A DNA stretch of 64,000 bases, taken from assembly GCF_036323735.1 (NCBI RefSeq), contig NC_086031.1, positions 49,305,225 through 49,369,224 of the forward strand, written 5' to 3'. A program made the position numbers and the translations under genes. Under the pieces are notes generated by a model. The model had not been told where the DNA came from and made no database searches. It worked only from the letters and a program-made list of their open reading frames with translations. The stretch comes from Rattus norvegicus (lineage: Eukaryota > Chordata > Mammalia > Rodentia > Muridae). Position 1 is the stretch's first letter. Every line of letters starts with the position of its first letter. Positions 51,546 to 64,000 of this stretch are shown here, in pieces.

Positions 51546-51820
51546 TAGTCCATCTTCAGGATCCTCAAGTAAGGGTAAAGTTTCAATAGAGGGTAAGCAG
51601 TCAAGGGAAAATGTGATTCCCCTGGCCATCACTGCCTTAGCTCCTAGTCTCCCCTGCAAGGTTACTGACAAACTGTAAATCTCTTACCAGGACACCAGTT
51701 CCTCCTCTGGATGCCCCTGGGCTTTAACCGATTCCTCACCCAGTTGGAAGTTCCTGGGAAAAGTCTAAATTTCTTGGGGTCCATTCTTTCAATAATCTGG
51801 CAGCTAAAGAGGGAGCCAAA

Positions 51821-51953
51821 GGGGTTGGGGATTCAGCTCAGTGGTACAGTGCTTGCCTAGCAAATGCAAGGCCCTGGGTTCGGTCCTCAGCTCTGGGATC
51901 GGGATGGGGGTGGGGGTGGGGGGTTTGAGGGGTTGGGTGGGGGGAGAAATAAC
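51821..51953 (+). mobile_element. ID element with G-rich instead of A-rich tail
   Basis: A normal ID body (GGGTTGGGGATTCAGCTCAG ... CGGTCCTCAGCTCT) to 51894 is followed not by poly(A) but by about 55 bp of G-runs (GGGATGGGGGTGGGGGTGGG and so on). Perfect 14-bp TSD AAGAGGGAGCCAAA at 51807-51820 and 51954-51967. Confidence 0.92.
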
Positions 51954-52114
51954 AAGAGGGAGCCAAAGTTTCTAATCATATTTTCACTGCTGCCAGACAG
52001 GTAGTTACAGAATGTCAGTGGTCATGCTTCACCCTGCAGGCAACACCCCGACCAGGACTACCAATCAACTAAGGCAGAGTAATGATGACTTTCGTCTCCT
52101 GCCATGGACACTTA

Positions 52115-52315
52115 AACATATTCATGTGTATGATTATTTGCCTGCTTGTGCATGTGTGCACTACATGCATGCCTGTTGCCCTCAAGAGCATCTGATACTC
52201 TGGAGCGAGACTCATGGGCAGTTGCGAGCCACTGCATGGGCGCTGGGAACCAAACCTGTGTCTTCTTCAGCAAGAGCACCAAGTGCTCTGAACTGCTGAG
52301 CCATCTTTGACGCCC
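52115..52315 (-). mobile_element. B3 SINE
   Basis: CATGGGCGCTGGGAACCAAAC and ACTGCTGAGCCATCTTTGAC. Confidence 0.8.
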
Positions 52316-52904
52316 ATCCCAAAATGGTAAATATTTTTATCATTATGTTACCAACACAGACTATAACCCAAATGTTAAAGGATTAGGGTAAAAGAGTACA
52401 TGGGAAAGAAAATGGTAGGACCCATGATTTCTAGACAGGTGGATCTTTACTCACAGCTACAGATGGTGGCTGATGGCAAACGTTTCTGGTGTTCAGGGAG
52501 AGGGAATCAGAGGTCACGGGCGGCAAAGTTGAACGTTGGTGAGTTAGGAAAAGGAAATCACAGAAGGGTGGTCATAAACCGGGTCTTGTAGGTGCCTTCC
52601 AGAGAGGGAACAAGGAAGCTGCCAGCCACAGATGGGCTGGCAGGAGTGCCTACTTCAGTCGGACAGTCACTGCTGAGGACATGTCTTGACTCAGTACCCC
52701 CTATGCCTGCCATTGCTGTCCTTCTTCCTCCTTTATCCTGAGCTCTATGGAAGCAAGGGCTACGGTCACCAAGCTCGGGCCACAGGTGCTCAGCAAAAGG
52801 CTGTCCTTCCTGTTCTGCGAGTGTGCTTTAGGTCCTGCCTCGCCTGTCTCTGCATTATTCGGTATCTTTAGTTTTGTTTTTTGTTTTTTGTTTTTGTTTT
52901 TTTT

Positions 52905-53050
52905 TTGAACATTCTTTATTTGTGTGACACAAAGTGAGAGGACAGCTTGTAAGCATTGGTTCTCTCCTCTCATCATGTAGGTTCCAGGGATTTAACTCAG
53001 GTCTTCGGGCTTGACAATAATTGCATTTTTCAGCTGATTCATCTCACTAG
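52905..53050 (-). mobile_element. B3-like SINE fragment
   Basis: GAGAGGACAGCTTGTAAGCA and GGTTCCAGGGATTTAACTC. Confidence 0.65.
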
Positions 53051-53075
53051 ACCAAACTCCCTCCCCCCAACCCCC

Positions 53076-53208
53076 TTTTTGAGACAGATTCTCCTGTGTA
53101 GCCCTAGCTGGCCCGGAGCTTGAAGGCTGGCCTCTGACTCATAGAGACCCAACTGCCTCTGCCTCCCAAGCACTGGGATTAAAGGCATGAACCACCATGC
53201 CCAGCTAC
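53076..53208 (-). mobile_element. B1 SINE
   Basis: TTTGAGACAGATTCTCCTGTG, GCCTCTGCCTCCCAAGCAC and ACCACCATGCCCAGC. Confidence 0.9.
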
Positions 53209-53558
53209 ACCCGTGGTTTTCTGTTTGAGAAATTCTAGGACGGAGGATTAGGAGGAGTTAGTGGTTAGGGTGCCCATGCAGGTTGGGACACTCATGTAGG
53301 AACGTGCCTGCAGACATGGACAAAGGGTAGCCTTGCCTCAAAACTCCTAATCCTTGTGCCCCGGCCTTCTGGGTTCTGGCGGAAGCAATGACCCACCACT
53401 TCCCAACTGGCACTCTTTGACAGGGGATGGGGAAGCACAGAATGGAATGGTTACCATGAGCTATAGTTCCACAACGAACTAGACCCGCGTCCTGAGGGGG
53501 CCATGGAGCAAAGACTGAAGAGTGGATGTGAAGACTTGCTGCAAAAAATAGCGTTCTC

Positions 53559-53650
53559 GGGGCTGGGGATTTAGCTCAGTGGTAGAGCGCTTGCTTAGCA
53601 ACCGCAAGGCCCTGGGTTCAGTCCCCAGCTCCGAAAAAAAGAAAAAAAAA
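53559..53650 (+). mobile_element. ID element 1 of a tandem triplet
   Basis: Complete ID (GGGGCTGGGGATTTAGCTC, AGCAACCGCAAGG). TAGCGTTCTC precedes it (53549-53558) and follows it (53651-53660). Confidence 0.97.
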
Positions 53651-53660
53651 TAGCGTTCTC

Positions 53661-53757
53661 GGGGTTGGGGATTTGGCTCAGTGGTAGAGCGCTTGCCTAG
53701 CAACCGCAAGGCCCTGGGTTCAGTCCCCAGCTCCGAAAAAAAGAAAAAAAAAAAAAA
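53661..53757 (+). mobile_element. ID element 2 of a tandem triplet
   Basis: Complete ID (GATTTGGCTCAG, AGCAACCGCAAGG) between TAGCGTTCTC copies at 53651-53660 and 53758-53767. Confidence 0.97.
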
Positions 53758-53767
53758 TAGCGTTCTC

Positions 53768-53870
53768 GGGGTTGGGGATTTAGCTCAGTGGTAGAGCACT
53801 TGCCTAGCAAGAGCAAGGCCCTGGGTTTGGTCTCCAGCTCCGAAAAAAAGAATTAAAAAAAAAAAAAAAG
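53768..53870 (+). mobile_element. ID element 3 of a tandem triplet
   Basis: Complete ID (GATTTAGCTCAG, AGCAAGAGCAAGG, GGTTTGGTCTCCAG) between TAGCGTTCTC copies at 53758-53767 and 53871-53880. Its body and tail differ from the other two. Confidence 0.97.
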
Positions 53871-53880
53871 TAGCGTTCTC

Positions 53881-54540
53881 TGTATTTGTTCTTGTAGCAG
53901 GAGGCAGCACCTTTGCGGGGAGGTCAAAGGTATTGGCCAGTGTAGGGCGTCATCCTGCCTCCCAGCCACTGGTAGGAAGGGGTACTCTTTAAAATGTCTT
54001 TTAGGAGCACCTCTCAGAACGCCAAGGTCCTGCTTGTCTGCAGCGTTCTCAGCGATCTGAGCAAAGCTTCCGCAGCGTGGACTCCAAGATGAAGGGTGAA
54101 GCGGGCGGATGTGCTGGCGTGAGTGGAAGGGGAAGGGGCGGCCGCCTTCTTAGGCAGCCTCAGTCTGCTCTTAGGAGCTGGCCCAGGCAGTAGGGTGTGT
54201 GGAGAGTGCCAGGTTATCTTTAAATGGCAGTTTACTCAGCCTGCAGCTCTGCCAGCTGGGCAGGGTGGAGGCAGACAAGTTATTTTGAGACCTGAGAGTG
54301 AGTGGCGAAGGCTGTTTACAGCTCTCCTGTCTGTCCCCTCTCCTGGGAAGAGCTTCGGGCCAGAGCCTTGTCTCAAAACTCAGCTGCCGTTTTGTTTGCA
54401 GCCTTCCTAGCACAGATGGGAACTGTTGAATTCGGATGCACAGGACCTTTCTTAACAGGTTTAGGTGATGATAATTCCATTAGATTCCAGATCACACTAA
54501 CAAGCTAAATCTAATACTGTAAGCTTCACTTCAAAGGACT
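53881..54540. other. Intergenic unique sequence
   Basis: No recognised repeat or exon. Confidence 0.45.
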
Positions 54541-54544
54541 TTGT

Positions 54545-54765
54545 ATTATACAGACTTTATTGATCCTTACAGTCCCCTGTGGTACAGAGACCAGCATACC
54601 TATTGTGTGGATTTGGAAATGTGGATATAAAATTTTAAGTACAGCTTGCTCCAAATTACCAAAGCTGGTATGTGGTCCTGCAGATACTCAAATTCTAGCC
54701 TGGCTTCAGAGCCCACGCTGTGAATCACCAACTATGTCTGTGTCCTGCTCTGCCACTTCCTGACT
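54545..54765 (-). mobile_element. MIR remnant
   Basis: CTTTATTGATCCTTACAGTCC and TTTGGAAATGTGGATATAAAA, then CCAAAGCTGGTATGTGG-type wording follow inverted MIR; strongly diverged. Confidence 0.4.
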
Positions 54766-54987
54766 GCCACTGAAAGCCACCTGAGCCCTCTGGTCTGGCT
54801 GGCTTCTCTCTTGTAGAAACTCCACCCTCTCTTTGTCTGATCGGGAGAGGGCTTAAGGTAAGGTAAAGTAAAGGTAAGGTGAAGGTCACTGTCACTGGCC
54901 TGGCTTCTCTGCAGTTGCTAGTTAACCTTCCTGCCAGGCACGAGGAAAGAGGCTATCGAGGGAAATGAGAGTTAAGAATCTGCAGCA

Positions 54988-55280
54988 ACGGACTGGAGAG
55001 ATGGCTCAGTGGTTAAAAGCACGGACTAGGGGTTGGGGATTTAGCTCAGTGGTAGAGCGCTTGCCTAGGAAGCACAAGGCCCTGGGTTCGGTCCCCAGCT
55101 CCGGAAAAAAAAAAAAAGAAAAAAAAAAAAAAAAAAAAAAAAGCACTGACTGCTCTTCCAGAGGTCCTGAGTTCAAATCCCAGCAACCACATGGTGGCTC
55201 AAAACCATCTGTAATGAGATCTGATGCCCTCTTCTGGTGTGTCTGAAGGCAGGAACAGTGGACTTATAAGTAGAAAAAAA
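54988..55280 (+). mobile_element. B2 SINE interrupted by an ID element
   Basis: B2 halves at 54988-55027 (GACTGGAGAGATGGCTCAG) and 55139-55280 (GACTGCTCTTCCAGAGGTCC ... CCATCTGTAATGAGATCTG). Short flanking repeat GAATCTGCA on both sides. Confidence 0.93.
55028..55138 (+). mobile_element. ID element nested in a B2
   Basis: GGGGTTGGGGATTTAGCTC with a long A tail. TSD within the B2: AAAAGCACGGACT (55015-55027) and AAAAGCACTGACT (55139-55151), one mismatch. Confidence 0.96.
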
Positions 55281-55321
55281 AGGAATCTGCAATTACAAAG
55301 TCAGAAAAATTCTTTTTTCTT

Positions 55322-55466
55322 TTTGGAATATAGTTTTCTGTGTAGCCCTAGCTGTCCTGGAACTCACTATATAGACCAAGTTGGCCTTGAAATCAGAGGT
55401 CAGCCTGCCCGCCAGTCTCTGCCTCCTAAGTACTGGGATTAAAGGTGTGCACACCACCACCTGGTT
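55322..55466 (-). mobile_element. B1 SINE
   Basis: GTGTAGCCCTAGCTGTCCTGG, TATAGACCAAGTTGGCCTTG and TACTGGGATTAAAGGTGTGC. Confidence 0.92.
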
Positions 55467-55469
55467 GAA

Positions 55470-56930
55470 ATTTTTTTTTTTTAAAATATTGAAATAAATC
55501 AGACTGAGTCTATCCTACCACCTAGCGGGGGAATTTAGTGCCAAACTCTGGGGTAAGCATTCCAGGCCTGTTTCCTCTGGTTTTAACACATGCTCACGAT
55601 ATGCAGGAAGTTCTGGTCTGTGTACAGAGCTCTTCAGGTATCCCATTCGGCCTTCTCCCAAAGGCTTTCTGTCACCTGACCGAGGCTCCATGGACTTCCT
55701 ACTGTGGGATTCTAGGTCCCTCCTTTTACCCTCCCCCTCCCCCCAGGCTCTGCACTTGACCTCAGCTGAGCTTCCCCCTTCAGATTTAGAAATGTGGCTA
55801 TCCTCAAGCCGTGGATTTCCACCTTTCAGAACCCACTAAGGTGATGAATTACAAAGAACTTAATTATGTTCGGAGAATGAGAGGTGGTGGTGGGGGGATA
55901 GGGAAAGCAAACCAATATACCAGCGATTTGTCATAGATAACCACAGAGCAACTGCATAGTGGGTGGTGGGTGGGAGCTGGGGCCACCACCTGTTCCCACC
56001 CTGTTCCTCAGGCAGGTCCACAGAGCTGTCCTCCTAGAGGCTCACCAAGCCTTTGGTTTAGCAGCAGCACTGGCATCTGTGAGGCTGATTTGAGTCACAG
56101 TCAAATCCAACCAGGCAAGAGCAGCCAGATACAGCTAGTTCCTGCTCTGTGGTGGGGGCTAGGATGGGGCTCTTCTCATATCCCGGTGAGATGGGCACCA
56201 GTCCCACTTTACAGACTGGGAAACCAAGGTCCCAGCCCCCTTCCAGCTACATTGTTATGCCAAGACTTGAAGGGCTTTCTGGGCCTTCTAGTCAGGCCAG
56301 TGACTGTTTTCCTTCTCATTGCCTGCTTGCCACATGGGCATGAGAAACCTTTTGTAATCATCTAAAAACAAAACAAAAAATGAGATCATTAGCTGGCTGG
56401 TGCCAACCTGCGTTATCCTCACAGAAAGGCAAATGGGTCACTGATTTCATAATTTTATTAACACGTACTTTCAGCTGCTTGCTGCTGGAATCTTCAAAAA
56501 GCACTGAGATTTAGTGTCAGTCTGTGTGAGTGGGGCTTTGGCCATGACTAACAGAATGCTTGACCCCTCTGATGCAGAGGACCTGGTAACATTGAGAAGA
56601 CACAGTTGACACTTGTCCTTTTGGGGAAACTCTCCCAGGGGGTCACCAAACCTTCATGAGGCTTCACCGATTCATCTCTTCTCCCCGGGTTACGGTCTCG
56701 GCACACGCTGCAGCTCTTCCACCCAGATCTGCTGCCAGATGGCATTCCTACCTTCCATGGCCTCCCACTTCAGCTCAGGCTCCAAACTACTTTTAGTTTC
56801 TCTTAGGTGGGGAGTTCCTCTAGAGGAAGCAGGCCTTGTTGGAGCCTTTACCATTTGGCTCTACTTATCTTTACAGCTTTATTTCTGGCCTAGACTCCAG
56901 GAATCACAACCCCTTAATGTTTTTCTCTAG
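55470..56930. other. Intergenic sequence, mostly unique
   Basis: No clear repeat apart from a short MIR-like piece near 56205-56240 (TTTACAGACTGGGAAACCAAG). AATAAA motifs on the minus strand near 56454 and 56877 could be alternative distal Ipo9 poly(A) signals. Confidence 0.4.
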
Positions 56931-56934
56931 CTGG

Positions 56935-57090
56935 GCTGCTGATGTGGAGAGTAGAACCCTGGGCCTCGTGAATGCTAATTGGATGCTCTACCCCTGGGCT
57001 ATATATGGCTCAGGATCCATTCTTTTTTTTTTTTTTTTTCTTTTTAAAGACATGGGCTCACAATGTAGCCCTGCTTGGCCTGAAATTTAG
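56935..57090 (-). mobile_element. Old ID-like and B1-like SINE pieces
   Basis: TAGAACCCTGGGCCTCGTGAA (tRNA-like, 56950-57005), then a T-run and GACATGGGCTCACAATGTAGC (B1-like). Confidence 0.5.
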
Positions 57091-57540
57091 TGAGTTCTGT
57101 CCACTGTCCTCCACAGTATGTCACCTTCTATCCCTCTAGAATACCCTAACCAACTTTGACTGGCAAATACACAGGAGAGGTAAGAGTGTCCTAAGGACGG
57201 GATTTTGGATGGTAATCTCACACTAGCAGGCAACATTCAGCATCCACTCTCCTCAATCTATAAAAGGGTCAAGGAAAAGGACCTGCTTTGCAAGGTTAGC
57301 AGGTGTGAGGTCATTCACAGACCTGTTCAACAGCTCTAGCATTTCAGTGCTCACATTTTAGCAAGACGCTTTACTGAAGGGTCGTCATCTTCATGCCAGC
57401 GACTCACCTTCAATTACTGCTATCCCAGTCTTTCTTTGGGGGTGGAGGTGACAGTACACAGTACCCATTTTTCCTATAGCACTTGCCTCATTTGTTATTG
57501 ATTTCCTATCTCATAATCAGCTTCCCCTGCCCCACTCCAA

Positions 57541-57651
57541 GACAAGGTCTTGTGGGCCTAGAACTTGCTATGTAGGCCAGGCTGACCATGGACTCAGAGA
57601 TTTGCCTGTCAATAAGTGCTAGGATTTAGGGTGGGCACCACCATGGAGCCC
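57541..57651 (-). mobile_element. B1 SINE, diverged
   Basis: ACAAGGTCTTGTGGGCCTAG, TATGTAGGCCAGGCTGACC and GTGCTAGGATTTAGGGTG. Confidence 0.75.
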
Positions 57652-57747
57652 TAGCCTAGCTTCTTGAGAAAAGCCTAAGGCATTGGCCTTCTGTACCTGA
57701 CAGAAGCTAAATATTCACTGAAACTGACAAGAGGCAGAAATGCATCT

Positions 57748-57753
57748 TTTATT
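57748..57753 (-). terminator. Ipo9: Candidate Ipo9 poly(A) signal (AATAAA)
   Basis: AATAAA on the minus strand inside GTAATAAAAGATGC; the first well-placed canonical signal in unique sequence after the coding region. Confidence 0.5.
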
Positions 57754-60072
57754 ACGTTCTTGGGCACAGCTGGCCTGGCTGGTGGGCTGGAGCAGCACTT
57801 GTTGAACAAGCCCACACCGTGCTGAAGTGCTGTCCTGAGCCCAGCCTGTTCAGCCACGTCACTGCTTTCCCTCAACAGTGTAGGCCTTGGTTGTCCTTTT
57901 ACAGAGTACTGTCATTGGTCAGGATCACTGAGAGGGATGGGGGTGGAGGAAAACCTGCAGTATTCTAACCTGGGCCCACACTGGAACTATATGGACTCCT
58001 AACACTCAGTACTTTTAATGAGGTACACAGTACTCTGATCTTCAATCTTCCTGATAAATACTGTTGCCAATCTCCTTTTCTTATGACTTGATCTCCTTGG
58101 ATCCTAAATGTCACCCTTCCTAGGTTTCCCGTCATCTAAACTTTGATACGCACTCTTTCCTTGTTTAGGTCAGTTTCTTTTGCAAATGGCTTCAAACTTG
58201 TTAGCATGAATAAGCCCCCTCATCTCCACAGCAAAGACCCAGCCTGATTCTTCCACCAAGGGTTGACTTGTGGCTTGGTTACTTAGTGCTCACTCTACCT
58301 CTCCGGGGTGTGTTGGAGAGGCTAGTTTCCATTAGCTTACCACTTTAGCTCTTTGGCTCACAATGGCCACCTCAGCCCTGGTCGTCCCTTTCTCCACAGA
58401 TATTCATCTGCTTTTGAACCATTTGCTTCTTAGTGACTTGCAGAACAGTTCCCTTTCTTGGAATTTTATCTGCTTTTCAGCTTTCCAGTGTTTCACCCAC
58501 AAACTGGAAACCCTTCACACAGGGAGCTCACACCGCTCTCATGAGCTTGCTGATCTTAGTCTTTCAACAGTCCGCCTCGCCCCTTTCCCAAATGAAGTTG
58601 CCTTTCGTAGGAGACAAAATAGGAGCCAGAGGTCAACTTTGTCACACCAAGTCACCAACAGAACTTTCTCCTCGATCTTGGGAACAGTCTCTCAGCAGGA
58701 TGGGAGATTCCACTGTTCCAGGAGGCAAATGCTCTGAAAACACAAGAATCTGTCCATCAAGGTGCATAAGACCCTCCACCTCCAATCACTTATGTACGTT
58801 GGCCAGGATGGCTTCCTAGGAACCTGTTTTTCAAGTTTCCCTAAGGCAGGAGCTTAGCCTTCCTATCAAGTGAAGCACTCGAACGGGACAGGCCCTTTGG
58901 ACTAATTTTGGCACTACACATTGGGAACTGTTCAAACGTGCAGGCTTAGAATAGATATATGTCACTGTCAGCATATGAACTGGGGTCCCCAAGCTTCCTC
59001 AAATTCAGCAGGCCAATGCTTCTAACCTGGTACCAGTCTAACATGCTGAATCCACTGGACGCCTAAATCATGTGGAATGGTCTACTGTTTTTAGCACCAA
59101 ATCCAGTTGGCTTTGAGGTCAACTGTGGAATGAGGTTCTAAAGTTTCTGCTGTGGTTCTCTGGGGACCACTGGGCAGGTATGCTATCATTTCTCTTTATC
59201 AGGAAATTCAACTTTAGGAGGAAAAGCAGCAAGGGCAGAGGACATACTGGTCTCCACTGCCAGGCAGAAGACAACTATACACACTTTCCTAGGCTTTTAC
59301 AGTTGGTGCCTCTGACTCCAGGCCGAGCACTAAGGCATCAGGTGGTGTAGGCAACAAGCTGCCAAGTCCTTAGGCTCCAGAAAGGCCTCGTGCAGGATAC
59401 ACCCTGACCCTTCCGCTCAAGTTACCACTACATTCCCCTTCCTTTGTTAGCGCATCACCCCAAAGAAATAGCTCTGGCTATGTAAAATGGACATCAGACC
59501 TGGGCACTACCAAACAGAGGGAACACTGCTCTTAATCTTCACCCATTCTCAATTCGTAATACAAAGAAAACCCATTGAGGGATCTCCCTTGTTTTTTAGT
59601 ACTGGGGCCTGAACTCAGGGCCATCCACATGCTGTACCACTGACTCTTAAACATATCTGGATGAAAAATATCAGTTCTCTAAGATTTCTGAGTTGCTTGC
59701 CAAATCACAGTAGGATGCCAAAATATGTTATGCTTTTTTCTGTTTTTACTTTGCTTCTAGAGGGAATAAACAGAAGGTAGAGGTGTTGAGATACCTTAGA
59801 GTATGCAGACTAAATTCATTTGTAAAGATTGCTTTACTGTCCTAGAAAAATACATGTTGCAAATTCGAGGGCTACAACTCAACCACTTTAGAGGATTCCT
59901 GAGGGAGAGGGATAACCTTTGAATATCAGACTCTGTGGTTATGTGCAGAAGAGGCATATTAAATATAGATGGGTCAGGCAGATTTAGAAATAAAAATCCT
60001 TTTCCTGATTTTTTTCCCTAAAAAAACAAAAAAACACAAAAAAACCAAAACAAGTTGCCATCCATCTGGCTT

Positions 60073-60073
60073 G

Positions 60074-60137
<64 letters not shown>
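60073..60137. repeat. (TC)n(TG)n compound microsatellite in the Ipo9 3' UTR
   Basis: TC units to 60090, then TG units to 60137; transcribed on the minus strand as (CA)n(GA)n. Confidence 0.97.
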
Positions 60138-60139
<2 letters not shown>

Positions 60140-60738
60140 CAGCCTGGGGGAGGGGCTGTGGCATGCAAAGATGGGAAGATGGAACCTTTGACAAGGACCC
60201 TTAGTGTTGCATGAGGAAAGCATGAAGGTGAGGTTACTGGAAATGGCTTAGTATGTGGCTGCTCCAGCTTCTTACTGAAAACCGAGAGCATCACTGGCCG
60301 AGGGCAGAAAGCATAATGACCTCCCAAGGGGTTCCTATCTGAACACATCAGATGTCCTATGAAAGCAAACAGGTATGTTTCTGAAGAGTAATGGCAGTAA
60401 CTTCCTGTGCTCCTGAAGTGGGGCAAAATGAGGAACCCACATCCGGGTCAATGTTTCTGGTCTGGCCAACAGAGGATGCTAGGAATGAAGGGGGTCAGAG
60501 CTGGGGAGAAAGTTCCAGATTTGGGGTATCTTCACAGGACTTTGATAAATGTTCTTTGCTTTAGCTTTTAAAATGCCAGCCCTGGTAAACAAGGGCTGAG
60601 TGTCAGTGTCACTGTCGAGGCTAAGGGCCAGAAGCCACTCCAGGCTGAGAAAAAGTGCATCTCAAGGCTGGAGAGGACTGTAGAATGGTCTGTGGCTGGG
60701 CCAGGAGGGAGCACACAGGCTGAAGAAGACTCTCCTTG

Positions 60739-64000
<3,262 letters not shown>

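Larger units (their letters stand above)
57730..60738 (-). other. Ipo9: Ipo9 3' UTR (extent inferred)
   Basis: About 3 kb of largely non-repetitive sequence after the Ipo9 stop. Included are a (TC)n(TG)n microsatellite at 60073-60137 and a small old ID-like piece near 59597-59655. Long 3' UTRs are usual for IPO9. The end is set by the AATAAA at 57748-57753 and is uncertain. Confidence 0.5.

Noticed and set aside
13878..55138. tRNA genes at the many GCTCAGTGGTAGAGC-type A boxes
   Set aside because: These are ID SINEs (tRNA-derived) with poly(A) tails and target duplications, not folded tRNA genes with discriminator ends.

Overview
This is mammalian nuclear DNA, almost certainly from a rat (Rattus). 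Genes are split by long introns, CpG is depleted except at promoters, and rodent SINEs (B1, B2, B3, B4) are dense. The species signal is at least sixteen young, intact ID elements with poly(A) tails and near-perfect target-site duplications (TSDs), a burst typical of rat rather than mouse. There are no operons, CRISPR arrays, phage or bacterial systems.

Three protein-coding genes are present in the order Lmod1 (+), Shisa4 (-), Ipo9 (-). From memory this matches the human 1q32 order IPO9-SHISA4-LMOD1. Lmod1 (leiomodin 1, smooth-muscle actin nucleator) is complete: coding exon 1 at 826-1086, a 37.2 kb intron, the large exon 2 at 38302-39801, and a last exon at 40764-40790, giving 595 aa. Its second intron uses a GC donor instead of GT. 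Two one-mismatch CArG (SRF) boxes lie about 360-390 bp upstream of the ATG. Shisa4 is complete in five exons on the minus strand (50262 down to 47046; 197 aa), with a CpG-rich promoter and an ATTAAA poly(A) signal at 46597-46602. Ipo9 (importin 9) contributes only its last six coding exons (64000, cut by the window edge, down to the TAA at 60739-60741), followed by a 3' UTR of about 3 kb that probably ends near an AATAAA at 57748-57753.

Region by region: 1-825 Lmod1 promoter and 5' UTR; 1087-38301 Lmod1 intron 1, a repeat-rich 37 kb with scattered MIR/L2-age sequence, SINEs, microsatellites and two minisatellites; 38302-41470 Lmod1 exons 2-3 and 3' UTR; 41471-46580 intergenic, with a possible smooth-muscle enhancer cluster, an orphan CpG island with two CTCF-like sites, and ID insertions; 46580-50400 Shisa4, with a small retrocopy in intron 3; 50400-57720 intergenic and repeat-rich, including three tandem ID elements; 57730-64000 the 3' part of Ipo9.

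I did not find an undescribed biological system. The items most worth a second look are the GC-AG intron before Lmod1's last exon, an orphan CpG island between Lmod1 and Shisa4, a triple tandem ID array with four copies of one target site, an ID copy whose tail is G-rich rather than A-rich, a B2 that lost its 3' half yet has perfect TSDs, and an unidentified retrocopy in Shisa4. All coordinates and matches were read by eye. Repeat family names come from recognising consensus wording, not from a database search, and SINE ends are good to roughly 5-15 bases unless TSDs are given.
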